Below are positions 1-5,856 of a DNA stretch of 13,070 nucleotides, in pieces (within the stretch, counting starts at the first letter, position 1; each line of letters starts with the position of its first letter). The notes under the pieces are model-generated. The model searched no databases, had not been told where the DNA came from, and saw only the letters and a program-made list of their open reading frames with translations. The position numbers were made by a program, and so were the translations under genes. This DNA comes from Chloroflexota bacterium (GTDB taxonomy: Bacteria > Chloroflexota > UBA6077 > FW602-bin22 > JACPQP01): contig JACPQP010000025.1 in the NCBI GenBank assembly GCA_016190465.1, forward strand, positions 1 to 13,070, in the 5' to 3' direction.

Positions 1-2
1 CC

Positions 3-1208
3 GCGCTCTTCGAGCAGTCCCAGATCCGGAACCGCGAGCTCAGCGCCCTGCTCACGGTCGGGAAAGCGGTCACCTCGTCGTTCGATCTGGATGATGTCCT
101 GCGCCGGGCACTGGACACGGCCATCGAGGTGATCTCGGCCGACGCAGCGGAGATCTGGCTGGCGGAAGGCGACGATATCGTGACACGGTGCCACCGGGGA
201 GCCTATCGGGAGGCCTTTCTCGAGCGGACCCGGTTCCGCCTCGGCGAGGGGTTGCCGGGCCTGGTCGCGCAAGGCCCGGAGCCCGTCATCGTGCACGATC
301 TCCCGTCTGACCCCCGGTTCCTGCGCCAGGAGGTGGTTCGGGCCGGGTTCCACACGTTCGGCGCCCTGCCCCTGCGCTACCAGGGACGGCTGGTGGGTGT
401 CCTGGCCGTAGCGGCTCTCTGCGAGGATGTCCTCACGAAGTCGTGGGAGCTTCGTCTCCTCGGAGGTATCGGCGAGTGGGCGGCCCTGGCCATCGAAAAC
501 GCGCGGCTGCACCAGCAGGTCCAGGACGTGGCCGTCCTCAAAGAGCGTGAGCGGATCGCCCGGGAGATGCACGACGGCATGGGCCAGGTCCTGGGGTACG
601 TCATCGCCCAGGCGCTGACGCTCAAGAAGCTGTTTACCGACGGGAAACACGACGACGCCCGGAAAGAGCTGGCAAGCATCGAAGAGGTGGCGCGCCAGTT
701 GTACGCTGACGTGCGCGAGGCAATCCTCGGTCTCCGGACCTCCCCGCACCAGAACGGCGGCGCGGTGGCGGCTCTCCGGGAGTACATTGAGCGTTACGGC
801 GAGGCATCGAATATCGACGCCGCGCTCGAAGTCGCGCCCGACGCCGAGCACACTCGTCTGCACGCGGCGGCCGAGATCCAGCTCGTGCGAATCGTGCAAG
901 AAGCGCTGACCAACGTGCGCAAGCACGCCCGGGCCGATTCCCTGCGGGTCGGCATTAGTCGGGATGGGCACGATCTGAACGTGACCGTGGTCGACGACGG
1001 GCAGGGGTTCGATCCGTCGCATCTTCGCTCGGCGGGATGGCCGCGCTTCGGCCTCCAGACCATGCGGGAACGCGCCGAATCGGTCGGTGGCACCTTCGCC
1101 GTCGAGACCGCGCCGGGGCGTGGCACCCGGATCGTGGTCCGCATCCCGTTCGACGAATCGGAGCGAATAGGCGGCGACGACGGCATTGTGGCCTGGTCTC
1201 AGACGTGA
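3..1208 (+). CDS. GAF-domain sensor histidine kinase (NarL/DesK type), 5' end outside window
   Basis: This is the sensor kinase of a two-component system: it autophosphorylates on His and passes phosphate to the regulator encoded just downstream. The frame is open to the left window edge, so the 5' end is missing; about 401 residues are visible. The first visible residues (ALFEQSQIRNREL) look like the linker that ends a preceding GAF domain, so a second N-terminal GAF is likely upstream (inference). A GAF domain covers roughly visible residues 15-170. A HisKA_3 dimerisation domain follows with the H-box ERERIAREMHDGMGQ; the phospho-accepting His codon is at 570-572. The HATPase_c domain shows the N-box (QEALTNVRKHA), the D/G1 box (VDDGQGF) and a FGLQTMRERAESVGG stretch. 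No membrane segment is visible, so it is probably a soluble sensor. The GTG at 129 lies inside the conserved GAF lead-in and is unlikely to be the true start. The stimulus cannot be read from the sequence. Confidence 0.93.
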   Translation, partial: ALFEQSQIRNRELSALLTVGKAVTSSFDLDDVLRRALDTAIEVISADAAEIWLAEGDDIVTRCHRGAYREAFLERTRFRLGEGLPGLVAQGPEPVIVHDLPSDPRFLRQEVVRAGFHTFGALPLRYQGRLVGVLAVAALCEDVLTKSWELRLLGGIGEWAALAIENARLHQQVQDVAVLKERERIAREMHDGMGQVLGYVIAQALTLKKLFTDGKHDDARKELASIEEVARQLYADVREAILGLRTSPHQNGGAVAALREYIERYGEASNIDAALEVAPDAEHTRLHAAAEIQLVRIVQEALTNVRKHARADSLRVGISRDGHDLNVTVVDDGQGFDPSHLRSAGWPRFGLQTMRERAESVGGTFAVETAPGRGTRIVVRIPFDESERIGGDDGIVAWSQT

Positions 1209-1214
1209 GATAAT
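1186..1214 (+). promoter_or_regulatory. Possible promoter for the response regulator
   Basis: TTGTGG (1186-1191) is followed after exactly 17 nt by GATAAT (1209-1214), matching the -35 at 3 of 6 and the -10 at 5 of 6 positions. It overlaps the end of the kinase gene and lies about 120 bp before the regulator start. That gap is unusually long for a kinase-regulator pair and would allow separate expression. Prediction from sequence only. Confidence 0.28.
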
Positions 1215-1226
1215 AGGGGCCTGGGA

Positions 1227-1325
1227 CCGGAATCTGGCGCACCTGTCGGCGGGTATTGAAGTTGATTGTCGTCCCCGTGGCGCAGTTCCACGATGCCGGA
1301 ATCTGGCCGACCCCGTCGGAGGGTA
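1227..1325 (+). repeat. Imperfect direct repeat upstream of the response regulator
   Basis: Two copies of a ~30-nt unit occur at 1227-1255 and 1296-1325. Both begin CCGGAATCTGGC and end GTCGGCGGGTA or GTCGGAGGGTA, with a few differences and one indel between. The second copy contains the GGAGGG that serves as ribosome binding site for the regulator. It could be a local duplication of the leader or a tandem protein-binding site. Confidence 0.6.
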
Positions 1326-1333
1326 CGGAAAGG

Positions 1334-1984
1334 ATGAGGGTTCTCCTCGTCGACGACCACGCGCTGTTTCGCGCCGGACTGGCCAGCCTCCTCAGGGCAT
1401 GGGGGTTTCAGGTGGTTGGTCAGGCGGGAACTGGCGACGAGGCGATCGCCAGGGTGCGCCAGCTCCGGCCCGAGCTCGTCTTTATGGATATCACGATGCC
1501 GGGGCGCAACGGTCTGGAGGCGACGAGGGCGATCAAGGCCGAATCGCCGGGCACCAAGATCGTCATGCTCACCGTCTCCGACGACGAGCACGACCTGTTC
1601 GAGGCGATCAAGAGCGGCGCCGAGGGGTATCTCCTGAAGAATCTGCGGGAGGAGGAGTTCGCGGCGCTGGTCGACCGCGTTCGCCAGGGCGAGCCCGCGA
1701 TGTCGCCGGGGCTGGCGAAGCGACTCCTCCACGAATTCGCTCGACTCAAGGAAGCGAAAAACCGCTCGGAAGATGAGGTCGATCTGACCGGCCGGGAACA
1801 CGAAGTCCTGGAACACGTCGCGCGCGGCGCGACCAACCGGGAGATCGCCCTTGCGCTTGTCATCTCCGAGAACACCGTGAACTTCCACATCCGGAACATC
1901 CTCAGCAAACTCCACCTGCGCAATCGCTCTGAAGTCGTGGCGTGGGCCCACGCCCACGGGTTGCTCCACAACATCTCCCCGTGA
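1334..1984 (+). CDS. LuxR/NarL-family response regulator
   Basis: This is a DNA-binding response regulator of 216 aa, the normal length for the NarL/FixJ-type family, and the obvious partner of the kinase upstream. The receiver domain (about 1-118) has the acidic pair VDDH at 6-9, phospho-acceptor Asp52 (FMDITMPGRNG), the conserved Thr80 switch position and Lys102 (LLKN). A C-terminal LuxR helix-turn-helix spans about 149-212, with LTGREHEVLEHVARG and the recognition-helix segment SENTVNFHIRNIL. The frame extends upstream to a TTG at 1256. I chose ATG 1334 because the receiver domain begins at once (MRVLLVDDH) and GGAGGG at 1318-1323 is well spaced. Target genes are unknown. The gene ends 14 bp from the convergent UROD-like gene. 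Confidence 0.95.
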   Translation: MRVLLVDDHALFRAGLASLLRAWGFQVVGQAGTGDEAIARVRQLRPELVFMDITMPGRNGLEATRAIKAESPGTKIVMLTVSDDEHDLFEAIKSGAEGYLLKNLREEEFAALVDRVRQGEPAMSPGLAKRLLHEFARLKEAKNRSEDEVDLTGREHEVLEHVARGATNREIALALVISENTVNFHIRNILSKLHLRNRSEVVAWAHAHGLLHNISP

Positions 1985-1998
1985 AGCGATCGGATGAC

Positions 1999-3084
1999 CT
2001 ACCCCTCGATCACCTTCCATAGAAGTTCGATGTAGTAGCAGAAGTTCGCAAATGGCACGTCCGGCGGCACGCTGTGGTCGAGACCCGGAATGTAGCCGCC
2101 CTGTTCGAGAAGCCAGGGCACCTTGGTCATGACCTCCTGCTCGATCTCCTGGCGACCGAGCCGAAGGACCTTCTTGTCGAGACCGCCCCACATCACGAGG
2201 TCACGGCCGTACTTCTTCCGCAGGGCGACCGGATCCATGCCCGACTGCACCTCCAGCGGATAGTTGCCGTTGACCCCCGCTTCGATCCAGAGCGGGATGA
2301 GCTTGTCGACGTTGCCGTCGCTGTCGACGAAGATGGTGTCGACCCCTTTGGAGCGCAGGAGGTCGGTCACCTTCCGATAACGGGGTACCATGTACCGCTT
2401 GAACATCGCCGGAGACAGGAGTGGTCCCCCGGTGTAGGCCATGTCCTCCCAGAAGGCGAAGTAATCGATGGTCGTGTCGGCAAGCGCTTTCTCGATCAGC
2501 CCCATCATCAGCGCCGTCTTGGCATCCATCATCTCCTCGATGAGGACCGGGTCGTCGAAGAAGGTCACCGACAGGGCCTCCAGGCCCATCATCCCGCGCA
2601 GCGGCCCGAAGAAGCCGCCAACACGATCCCCCATCAAGTGGAGGGGATGCTGCCGGGTCCGCCAGCGGGCGCATAGCTCGCGCCAGCCGGGCGGGAAGCG
2701 CGCCGGGCTGTCCGGGTCCATCCGGAACTTCAGCGCGTGGAAGTCCTCCCGGGTCTTCACGGGGAACTCCAGGAAGTGGGGCATCGAGAGCTCCCAGTTG
2801 TCCCGTCGGTCCACCTTCAGCACGCCTTCGTCGTCGATCTTGTACACGTGCTCCTCGGTCTGCCGGACGACCCGTGACTCGAAGGGTGGGACGAACCGGA
2901 AGTTGACCGGCGCGCGCTCCCGGATGCCGTAGGCGAAGTACTGGTCCGGCGCGATGGTCGCCGGCAGGCCCTCGTCGCGCCACCGGGCCACCGTCTCGGA
3001 CCAGTGCCCCAGCGTCGGCCAGAACGGGACCCGGTCGACCGACTGAAAGTGCATCGTGCGGACAAAGCGCTCCTGGTCGTTCAC
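1999..3084 (-). CDS. UROD-superfamily protein (uroporphyrinogen decarboxylase/MtaA-like fold), function unknown
   Basis: A 361-aa protein of the uroporphyrinogen-decarboxylase superfamily, which includes HemE, corrinoid:coenzyme M methyltransferases (MtaA/MtbA/CmuA) and many uncharacterised members. Supporting stretches are FWEDMAYTGGPLLSPAMFKR (211-230), the core DSDGN (254-258), a GGLDKK turn (300-305) and the terminal GYIPGLDHSVPPDVP (330-344). It lacks the HemE N-terminal substrate loop (RQAGRYLPEY type), so it is not the haem enzyme. It also lacks the His-X-Cys zinc motif of MtaA-type methyltransferases; DSD occupies that place. The GTG start at 3084 is supported by GGAGGG (+ strand 3092-3097) 7 nt upstream. 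No signal peptide is visible, so it is probably cytoplasmic. Catabolic one-carbon or demethylation chemistry is possible, but that is inference. Another UROD-like gene lies at 4463-5416. Confidence 0.88.
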   Translation of the reverse strand: MNDQERFVRTMHFQSVDRVPFWPTLGHWSETVARWRDEGLPATIAPDQYFAYGIRERAPVNFRFVPPFESRVVRQTEEHVYKIDDEGVLKVDRRDNWELSMPHFLEFPVKTREDFHALKFRMDPDSPARFPPGWRELCARWRTRQHPLHLMGDRVGGFFGPLRGMMGLEALSVTFFDDPVLIEEMMDAKTALMMGLIEKALADTTIDYFAFWEDMAYTGGPLLSPAMFKRYMVPRYRKVTDLLRSKGVDTIFVDSDGNVDKLIPLWIEAGVNGNYPLEVQSGMDPVALRKKYGRDLVMWGGLDKKVLRLGRQEIEQEVMTKVPWLLEQGGYIPGLDHSVPPDVPFANFCYYIELLWKVIEG

Positions 3085-3117
3085 TCACTCACCCTCCAAG
3101 CAGTCGGACTTTCCCCC

Positions 3118-3151
3118 CCGGCCGCCTCTCCGTCGACGGAGAGGCAGCCGG
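3118..3151. repeat. 34-bp near-perfect palindrome in the UROD-like gene leader
   Basis: A perfect 22-bp palindrome (3124-3145; half-site GCCTCTCCGTC, centre GTCGAC) extends by five more pairs after a single mismatch (3123/3146). As RNA it folds into a long stem capped by a UCGA loop. It lies about 20 nt upstream of the ribosome binding site of the leftward UROD-like gene. It is not followed by a T-run in either direction, so it is not a normal intrinsic terminator. It could be an operator or an mRNA leader hairpin. Confidence 0.7.
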
Positions 3152-3179
3152 CTTACCGGGGGAGGTATCGCGGTCAGGA

Positions 3180-3204
3180 AGGAGCTGTCAGTTGACAGCT
3201 TCCT
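3180..3204. repeat. Palindrome AGCTGTCA-GT-TGACAGCT
   Basis: An 18-bp inverted repeat (3183-3190 / 3193-3200, 2-nt centre) extended by AGG/CCT with a one-base bulge. It sits just downstream of the candidate extended -10 for the leftward UROD-like gene, where an operator would block transcription. It could equally be the first hairpin of that mRNA leader. Confidence 0.6.
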
Positions 3205-3220
3205 CTGCCCCCGGTGCTGT

Positions 3221-3229
3221 AGTATACCA
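3221..3229 (-). promoter_or_regulatory. Possible extended -10 promoter for the UROD-like gene
   Basis: Read leftward, the sequence is TGGTATACT: a TATACT -10 (5 of 6) preceded by the TGn extended element. No convincing -35 is seen at 16-18 nt. Transcription would start near 3214, giving a ~130-nt leader that carries both palindromes. Confidence 0.35.
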
Positions 3230-3289
3230 GAGGGGTTAGGATCTGGGGAATGGGCGCTTCCACGTGATATGATAGCCGTGCGGTCGACT

Positions 3290-3377
3290 TGTCATTCCGA
3301 GCCGCAGCGAGGAATCTCGGTCGTGGCCCTTGTGCACCGTGGCGGAGATTCCGCGCCCTGCGGGGCTCGGAATGACA
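3290..3377. repeat. REP/MITE-like dispersed palindromic element (TGTCATTCCGAG family)
   Basis: The left arm begins TGTCATTCCGAGCC and reaches GGAATCTC (3290-3318). The right arm runs from GAGATTCC to CGGAATGACA (3345-3377). They are inverted copies with small indels around a ~26-nt centre. From general knowledge this motif family recurs between genes in many bacterial genomes and is often mis-annotated as short proteins containing CHSEP. No coding capacity or transposase is present here. Confidence 0.8.
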
Positions 3378-3403
3378 GACCCGCTCTGGCAAGCGATCGG
3401 CCT

Positions 3404-3508
3404 GGGGGTTGGGGGTTAGGGGATAGGGTCTTGGGGGTTGGGAGGTGATCGGTAGCCCCTCACCTCCAACTCCGACCCCTGTCCCCCAACCCCTATCCTC
3501 CACCCCCC
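3404..3508. repeat. G-tract inverted repeat with quadruplex potential on both strands
   Basis: Positions 3404-3442 carry six G-tracts of 3-5 bases separated by TT, TTA, ATA, TCTT and TT, an ideal G-quadruplex pattern. Positions 3460-3508 are an imperfect inverted copy rich in C-tracts. The inner arms GGAGGTGA (3441-3448) and TCACCTCC (3460-3467) pair exactly around an 11-nt loop. The element ends about 40 bp before the PAC2-family gene start. It fits the non-coding dispersed-repeat type. Together with 3290-3377 it fills most of this gene-free stretch. Confidence 0.7.
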
Positions 3509-3547
3509 GAGTTGATGGCTTGCCGATTTCGAAGGGAGAGTGTGGGT

Positions 3548-4462
3548 GTGAGCGAGATCATCCTGCACGAGCGGCCATCGCTAAGGCAGCCGGTCCTCAT
3601 CGCGGCGTTCGCGGGCTGGAACGATGCGGGCAACGCGGCGACCACCGCGGTCGGGCATCTGATCGCCACCTGGTCGGCGACCCGCTTCGCGGAGATCCAA
3701 CCGGACGAGTTTTGCGATTTCACGACATCGCGGCCGTGGGTACGTCTGGGCGAGGAAGGGCGGCGCCGCATCGACTGGCCGAGCCATGCGTTCTACGCGC
3801 ACCGCGACCCGGATGGCCCACTTGATGCGATTCTCTTCCTGGGCATCGAGCCCGCGCTGCGCTGGCGGACGTATGCGCGCGAGATCGTCGAGCTCGCGCG
3901 CTCGCTCAACGTGAGCATCGCGGTGACGCTGGGGGCCTACCTGGCCCGAGCCTCCCATCGAGATCCGGTGCCAATCAGTGGCTGGGCGTGGCCCCAGTCG
4001 CTCCACGAGCGGCTCAAGACGGTCGGCGCCAGCCCGGTTGAGTACGAAGGACCGACGGGGATCGTGACCGTGCTGGGGAGCGCACTGGCCGACGCCAACA
4101 TCCCGATCGCCGCGCTCTGGGCGGCGCTCCCCAGCTATCTGCGGACGGCACCCAATCCGAAGGGGGCGCTGGCCCTCCTCACCTGCATCAGCCGCGCGTT
4201 TGGGATGTCCCTCAAGCTGGACGACCTGGCCCTGACCAGCAAACAGTTCGAGCGAACCGTCGACGAAGCGATCAAGCGAACGCGTGGGGAGGCGCGCCGC
4301 AGCTCCGGCCGGTCCGAGAGCGAGGGCGGGCAAGCTGGCGCCGCGGAGAAAGAGTCTCAGCCGGAACCGAGCGCGCCAGCCGGCGTCCCGGACCTGCCCA
4401 CCGGCGAGGAAGCTATCCGCGACATCGAGGACTTCCTCCGCCAGAGCCGCGACTCCCCGTAG
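3548..4462 (+). CDS. PAC2-family protein (proteasome assembly chaperone 2-like)
   Basis: A 304-aa cytoplasmic protein of the PAC2 family. The hallmark N-terminal motif AFAGWNDAGNAAT is at 20-32, followed by LDAILFLGIEPALRW (about 92-106), the central YEGPTGIVTVLGSA (166-179) and IPIAALWAALPSYL (185-198). A low-complexity polar linker (about 245-285, rich in Ser, Glu, Gly, Pro) leads to a short C-terminal helix, TGEEAIRDIEDFLRQ. Length and architecture match the ~300-aa PAC2 proteins of Actinobacteria and Chloroflexota. Eukaryotic relatives chaperone proteasome assembly; the bacterial role is unsettled, and no proteasome gene is visible nearby. I chose GTG 3548 because GGGAG at 3534-3538 is 9 nt upstream; ATG 3515 and TTG 3512 would add residues overlapping the repeat region and lack a binding site. 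Its TAG stop directly touches the TAA of the convergent gene. Confidence 0.88.
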   Translation: MSEIILHERPSLRQPVLIAAFAGWNDAGNAATTAVGHLIATWSATRFAEIQPDEFCDFTTSRPWVRLGEEGRRRIDWPSHAFYAHRDPDGPLDAILFLGIEPALRWRTYAREIVELARSLNVSIAVTLGAYLARASHRDPVPISGWAWPQSLHERLKTVGASPVEYEGPTGIVTVLGSALADANIPIAALWAALPSYLRTAPNPKGALALLTCISRAFGMSLKLDDLALTSKQFERTVDEAIKRTRGEARRSSGRSESEGGQAGAAEKESQPEPSAPAGVPDLPTGEEAIRDIEDFLRQSRDSP

Positions 4463-5416
4463 TTAGTGATAGTTCCCCTCGCGTCGCCAGACGTCGAGGA
4501 TGAGGTTGTACCGGGAGAGGCGCATGCCGGTGTAGATGCAGTTGCTCGTCGAGAAGACATAGCCGCCGCCCGGCATGCCGTGACGAAGCGCATACCGGGC
4601 CGACGCGATCGCCTCTTCATCCGTGCCGGTGTCCAGCAGGCCGCAGTTCACGTTCCCGATCAACGCCACCCGGTGCCCGTAGCGCCGCTTCACGTCGGCG
4701 ATGTCGACGCCGCCCTGCGGATCGAGCGAGTGCAGCGCGTGGGGCGCGCAGCTCACCAGGTCCTCGATGATGGGCATGATGTTGCCGTCGGTGTGCTTGA
4801 TGGTGTAGAAGCCCAGCTCACGGTAGCCGGCGATCAGCTCTTTCAGGTACGGCGTCACCAGCTCGCGGAACTTCTCGGGACGAAGGAATGGGCCGTTGTT
4901 GAAGCAATAGTCAGCGCAGAGCGCGAACCCATCCAGACCGCCGTTCGTCTTGAGCTTCCTCGCCCGCTCCAGCGCGTCGTCCACCCGTCGTCGGGCCAGG
5001 TCGTGGGCCTCCTGGGGATGTTCGTAAGCCCAGGCAGCCCACTCCATCATGTCCGTCCCCTTGGGGATGCTGAAGGTGGCATCGCCGTGGACCATGAGGA
5101 AGTAGGTGTCGCCGCTCTTCTGCCGCACTTTGTCGATCAGCCGGCAGGTCTCCTCCAGCGTGCCGGGGTTGGGGTGCAGGAAAATGGCGTCGTGCTCGAA
5201 GCGCTCGGCGGTGGCGAGGTGCAGATCGGCGATGTCGTCGCGGTGCAGCTCGCGCTCGGCCTCCGTCATCTGCATCCACTGGCTGTACTGTCGGTGGCTG
5301 GGGTGGACCTTGCCGAAGACCTCCATCGTCAGAAAGAAGACCAGCTCGAAGTGGGGCACGCGGCCCGACGGCGGGCGGCGCTCCAGGGCGGCGATGAACC
5401 GATGGCGAGGGGTCAT
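4463..5416 (-). CDS. Second UROD-superfamily protein, function unknown
   Basis: A 317-aa relative of the UROD/MtaA superfamily and distant paralogue of the protein at 1999-3084. Recognisable parts are MVHGDATFSIPKG (108-120), DYCFNNGPFLRPEKFRELV (169-187), the core YTIKHTDGN (204-212), RVALIGNVNCG (249-259) and the terminal GGGYVFSTSNCIYTG (283-297). The His-X-Cys zinc motif of MtaA/MtbA enzymes is replaced by H208-T-D210, although Cys258 and Cys293 lie where later ligands could be. The HemE arginine-rich N-terminal loop is absent. The ATG start has AGGAGG (+ strand 5424-5429) 7 nt upstream. A good promoter (TTGACA-17-TAGAGT) lies about 95 bp before the start. Substrate unknown; methyl transfer or decarboxylation are family possibilities. 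Confidence 0.87.
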   Translation of the reverse strand: MTPRHRFIAALERRPPSGRVPHFELVFFLTMEVFGKVHPSHRQYSQWMQMTEAERELHRDDIADLHLATAERFEHDAIFLHPNPGTLEETCRLIDKVRQKSGDTYFLMVHGDATFSIPKGTDMMEWAAWAYEHPQEAHDLARRRVDDALERARKLKTNGGLDGFALCADYCFNNGPFLRPEKFRELVTPYLKELIAGYRELGFYTIKHTDGNIMPIIEDLVSCAPHALHSLDPQGGVDIADVKRRYGHRVALIGNVNCGLLDTGTDEEAIASARYALRHGMPGGGYVFSTSNCIYTGMRLSRYNLILDVWRREGNYH

Positions 5417-5486
5417 AGCGAGTCCTCCTGGAAGGCAGGGTAGAAGCGTCCGCTACTTGGTCAACGCGCCAGGACCTTCGAGTAGG

Positions 5487-5515
5487 ACTCTAGGCCAGAG
5501 GCGGTCCCCTGTCAA
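5487..5515 (-). promoter_or_regulatory. Leftward promoter of the second UROD-like gene
   Basis: On the minus strand a perfect TTGACA (5515-5510) is followed after 17 nt by TAGAGT (5492-5487, 4 of 6). Transcription would start near 5480, leaving a ~64-nt leader before the ATG at 5416. The -35 lies inside one arm of an 11-bp inverted repeat shared with the rightward promoter. Confidence 0.6.
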
Positions 5516-5551
5516 GGCCGACATTGTAACGGCGCCACTCCGGCCTTGACA
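5510..5551. repeat. 11-bp inverted repeat embedding two divergent -35 boxes
   Basis: TGTCAAGGCCG (5510-5520) and CGGCCTTGACA (5541-5551) are exact inverted copies separated by 20 nt. Each contains TTGACA on the outward-facing strand, extended by the same GGCC. The symmetry beyond the -35 hexamers could be a regulator site or chance. Confidence 0.7.
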
Positions 5552-5574
5552 CGTGGGCGGTGTTGACGTATCAT
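5546..5574 (+). promoter_or_regulatory. Promoter of the SRP RNA (and probably ksgA-ispE)
   Basis: A perfect TTGACA (5546-5551), 17-nt spacer and TATCAT (5569-5574, 5 of 6) form a strong sigma-70-type promoter. Seven nt after the -10 is position 5581, exactly where the terminal helix of the SRP RNA begins. Confidence 0.8.
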
Positions 5575-5580
5575 TCATTC

Positions 5581-5850
5581 TGGTCGTGCTAGATGGGGAG
5601 CTAGCGGTGCCCTGTACCCGGAATCCGCTACACCGGGGTCGAATTCCCACTCGAGGTCGTCGTCGCCCAGGGACTGCGGGTGCTAAGTAGTGTTGAGGAT
5701 CGGGTCCTGCGCGGCAGGAGTCTGTGAACCCCGCCAGGTTGGGAACAAAGCAACGGTAAGCAGTTCCTCCTGGGTGCCGCAGGGTTGCCCGGTCGGAGCT
5801 GGCTGGCGCTGGCAAGCCGGGGAGCGTGATCGACAGTGGGTGCACGACCA
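5581..5850 (+). ncRNA. ffs: Signal recognition particle RNA, large bacterial type (4.5S/scRNA-like with Alu domain)
   Basis: The RNA component of the signal recognition particle, which binds Ffh and targets nascent membrane proteins. The 5' part has the Alu-domain signature: GCTAGATGGGGAGCTAGCGG (5588-5607), then GGTGCCCTGTACCCGGAATC and GGGGTCGAATTCCC. The S-domain helix 8 is clear: AACCC (5727-5731) pairs with GGGTT (5782-5786), CCAGG (5734-5738) with CCTGG (5769-5773), and the GGAA tetraloop is at 5742-5745, followed by AGCAACGGTAAGCAG (5749-5763). The ends pair: TGGTCGTGC (5581-5589) with GCACGACCA (5842-5850). The ~270-nt length matches Bacillus- or Thermus-like large SRP RNAs rather than the ~110-nt E. 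coli form. No terminator follows; ksgA begins within a few bases. Boundaries are inferred from the terminal helix and the promoter. Confidence 0.92.
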
Positions 5851-5856
5851 TCTCTG

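Noticed and set aside
1999..3084. Calling this gene (or 4463-5416) hemE
   Set aside because: The conserved HemE N-terminal substrate loop is missing and the core motifs differ; only superfamily membership is supported.
3118..3151. Cobalamin or other known riboswitch upstream of the UROD-like gene
   Set aside because: No B12-box-like or other conserved riboswitch core could be found; only simple hairpins are visible.
3290..3508. CRISPR array or short genes in the repeat region
   Set aside because: The repeats are inverted arms of single hairpins, not regularly spaced direct repeats. The short frames (CHSEP..., PLTPNP...) are typical artefacts of dispersed palindromes.
4466..5443. 325-aa open frame on the + strand
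   Set aside because: Shadow of the UROD-like gene on the minus strand; no ribosome binding site or recognisable motif.
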